NCBI RefSeq assembly: GCF_017868775.1
Contig: NZ_CP053381.1
Location: forward strand, 1,922,001 to 1,986,000
Direction: 5' to 3'
Length of the DNA stretch: 64,000 nt
From: Billgrantia sulfidoxydans
GTDB taxonomy: Bacteria > Pseudomonadota > Gammaproteobacteria > Pseudomonadales > Halomonadaceae
This document shows positions 62,590 through 64,000 of the stretch, in pieces. The notes under the pieces were generated by a model. That model saw only the letters and a program-made list of their open reading frames with translations, was not told where the DNA came from and ran no database searches. The position numbers were made by a program, and so were the translations under genes. The stretch's first letter is position 1. Every line of letters starts with the position of its first letter.

Positions 62590-63041
62590 TGACCTTCAAC
62601 GACCGCATCTTCGGTGTGCTGCTGATCGTCCTGGCCGTCGCGTACGGCTGGGGCGCCAGCCAGTTCCCCGAACCGTTCGGTGGTGCCGAGGGGATTGCCC
62701 CCGGCACTTTTCCCACCTTGCTGGCCGTCGTGCTGGGGCTTTCCAGCCTCTACCTGATCGTGCGGCCCGACCCGGACAATGCCTGGCCATGGAGCCGCAC
62801 CGGCGTTGAGCTGATCGTCGCCGTGGTCGTGCTGGTGCTCTACGCCATGCTCCTCGAACCGCTCGGCTTCATCCTCAGCACCACGCTGGCCATCGGCACG
62901 CTGTGCTGGCGCATGGGGGCGAAGGTGCTCAATGCCTACCTGGTCGGGGCGGCATCGGGCGTGGTGGTGTTCCTGCTGTTCAATTTCGCCCTCGACCTCG
63001 CGTTGCCGCTGGGCCTGCTCTCGTTCCTGGAGGTGAGCTGA
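62589..63041 (+). CDS. tctB: Tripartite tricarboxylate transporter subunit TctB
   Basis: A 150-residue small membrane subunit with four hydrophobic helices. The start overlaps the tctC stop (TGATG); a GTG one codon earlier is equally possible. FGGAEGIAPGTFPTLLAVVLG is typical of TctB, which has a conserved Pro-rich N-terminal loop. It pairs with TctA to form the membrane part driven by an ion gradient. Confidence 0.92.
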   Translation: MTFNDRIFGVLLIVLAVAYGWGASQFPEPFGGAEGIAPGTFPTLLAVVLGLSSLYLIVRPDPDNAWPWSRTGVELIVAVVVLVLYAMLLEPLGFILSTTLAIGTLCWRMGAKVLNAYLVGAASGVVVFLLFNFALDLALPLGLLSFLEVS

Positions 63042-64000
63042 TGGAAACCCTCGGCTTTCTGATCGATGGCTTCGGGGTTGCCCTTGCCCCGCACAACCTG
63101 ATGTTTGCCCTGATGGGGGCCTTCCTCGGCACGCTGATCGGCGCGCTGCCGGGCCTCGGGCCGGCCAACGGCGTGGCCATCCTGATCCCGCTGGCTTTCT
63201 CCCTGGGGCTGCGTCCGGAAACCGCGCTGATCATGCTTACCGCGGTCTACGCCGGGGCCATGTACGGCGGGCGCATCTCGTCGATCCTGCTCAACATTCC
63301 CGGCGACGAACCGGCCATGATGACCTGCCTCGACGGCTACCCCATGGCGCAGCAGGGCAAGGCCGCCGAGGCGCTGGCGATTTCCGCCATCGCTTCCTTC
63401 ATCGGCAGCCTGATCGCCACCGTCGGCCTGATCCTGCTGGCGCCGGTGCTGGCGCGGTTCGCGCTCACCTTCGGTCCGGCCGAGTACTTCGCGCTGTTCC
63501 TGCTGGCCTTCGCCACCCTGGGCGGCATCACCGGCAAGAACCCGGTGAAGACCGTGGTGGCGGCCTGCCTGGGCTTGATGGTAGCCACCGTGGGGATCGA
63601 CTCCACCGGCGTGCAGCGTTACACCTTCGGGACCCTGGAGCTCTACGAGGGTATCGACTTCATCATCGCCATCGTCGGCCTGTTCGCTATCTCGGAGCTG
63701 CTGTTCTTCATCGAGGAGCGCGCCGGCGGCGGCAAGGCGAAGATGGCCGTCAACAAGCTCAAGCTGAGCTGGGCCGACATACGCAACATCCTGCCGTCGA
63801 GCGTGCGCGGCGGTATCCTCGGCTTCATCGCCGGCGTGCTGCCCGGTGCCGGGGCGTCGCTCGGCAGCTTCATCGGCTATACGCTGGAGAAAAAGGCGGT
63901 CGGCAAGAAAGGCTTCTTCGGCCAGGGCGACCCGCGTGGCGTGGCCGGCCCCGAAGCGGGCAACAACGGTGCCTCGAGCGGTGCGCTGGTACCGATGCTG
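63041..64000 (+). CDS. tctA: Tripartite tricarboxylate transporter subunit TctA, N-terminal part (runs off right edge)
   Basis: The first 320 codons of the large permease (full length is usually about 500). The ATG at 63041 overlaps the tctB stop (TGATG). It has the TctA signature GTLIGALPGLGPANGVAILIPLAFSLGL (quoted by GALPGLGPANGVAILIP) and VYAGAMYGGRISSILLNIPGD. Glycine- and proline-rich motifs are repeated in the second half, as usual. No stop before the window ends. Confidence 0.93.
   Translation, partial: METLGFLIDGFGVALAPHNLMFALMGAFLGTLIGALPGLGPANGVAILIPLAFSLGLRPETALIMLTAVYAGAMYGGRISSILLNIPGDEPAMMTCLDGYPMAQQGKAAEALAISAIASFIGSLIATVGLILLAPVLARFALTFGPAEYFALFLLAFATLGGITGKNPVKTVVAACLGLMVATVGIDSTGVQRYTFGTLELYEGIDFIIAIVGLFAISELLFFIEERAGGGKAKMAVNKLKLSWADIRNILPSSVRGGILGFIAGVLPGAGASLGSFIGYTLEKKAVGKKGFFGQGDPRGVAGPEAGNNGASSGALVPML

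Overview
The window is a 64 kb, GC-rich, gene-dense chromosomal segment from a gammaproteobacterium. It looks like Halomonas or a close relative (Halomonadaceae). This rests on overall codon and base use, on the content (an Mrp-type antiporter, TRAP and tripartite tricarboxylate transporters, phhAB with a TyrR/PhhR regulator, fxsA-groES-groEL) and on gene order. The genus is an inference. I saw no rRNA, tRNA, CRISPR array, insertion sequence, phage gene or integration site; the region reads as core and flexible metabolic chromosome rather than an island.

Left part (1-16 kb): the N-terminal part of an MrpA/MnhA-type antiporter subunit runs off the left edge. An AcoR-like sigma-54 activator (1779-3770, minus) faces an operon on the plus strand. 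That operon encodes a Tat-exported small subunit, a GMC oxidoreductase, E1 alpha and E1 beta of a 2-oxoacid/acetoin-type dehydrogenase, a free-standing lipoyl domain, a free-standing E2 catalytic domain, a lipoate-protein ligase homologue and a TfoX-N protein. A good -24/-12 promoter (3988-4002) and an upstream palindrome link regulator and operon. Two VOC proteins (one with a signal peptide), CorA, an AraC regulator, an EamA transporter, a patatin and a promoter-equipped 59-residue small protein follow.

Middle (16-33 kb): a minus-strand group of redox and detoxification genes (FMN reductase, two pirins, an ABM-domain membrane protein, a YcaC-like hydrolase) with a divergent LysR regulator; an MFS transporter with an overlapping 41-residue membrane protein; two tandem small lipoproteins; then an AraC regulator followed by a TRAP transporter and a catabolic set (histone-deacetylase-fold amidohydrolase, RidA, ornithine-cyclodeaminase-like protein, second HDAC-fold amidohydrolase, branched-chain-type aminotransferase). 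These probably import and degrade an N-acylated amine or amino acid.

Right part (33-64 kb): trmJ; groESL with a textbook sigma-32 promoter and fxsA; an SDR; a ComEA-like protein; phhAB and divergent tyrR/phhR; recQ; a DUF99 protein; an alpha/beta hydrolase; a three-gene condensin-like operon (MukF-, MukE- and very large MukB-like proteins with ATGA overlaps) followed by a thiamine-binding MTH1187 protein; argP-argO; hpd preceded by three TyrR-type boxes; an SNF-family transporter; an RlpA-like lipoprotein; and finally iclR-tctD-tctE-solute-binding protein facing tctCBA, which runs off the right edge. phhAB, tyrR and hpd together form an aromatic amino acid catabolic regulon, with the SNF transporter as a possible further member. 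The least understood systems are the condensin-like operon with unusual ATP-site motifs, the TRAP/double-HDAC cluster and the split-E2 dehydrogenase with its own lipoate ligase.
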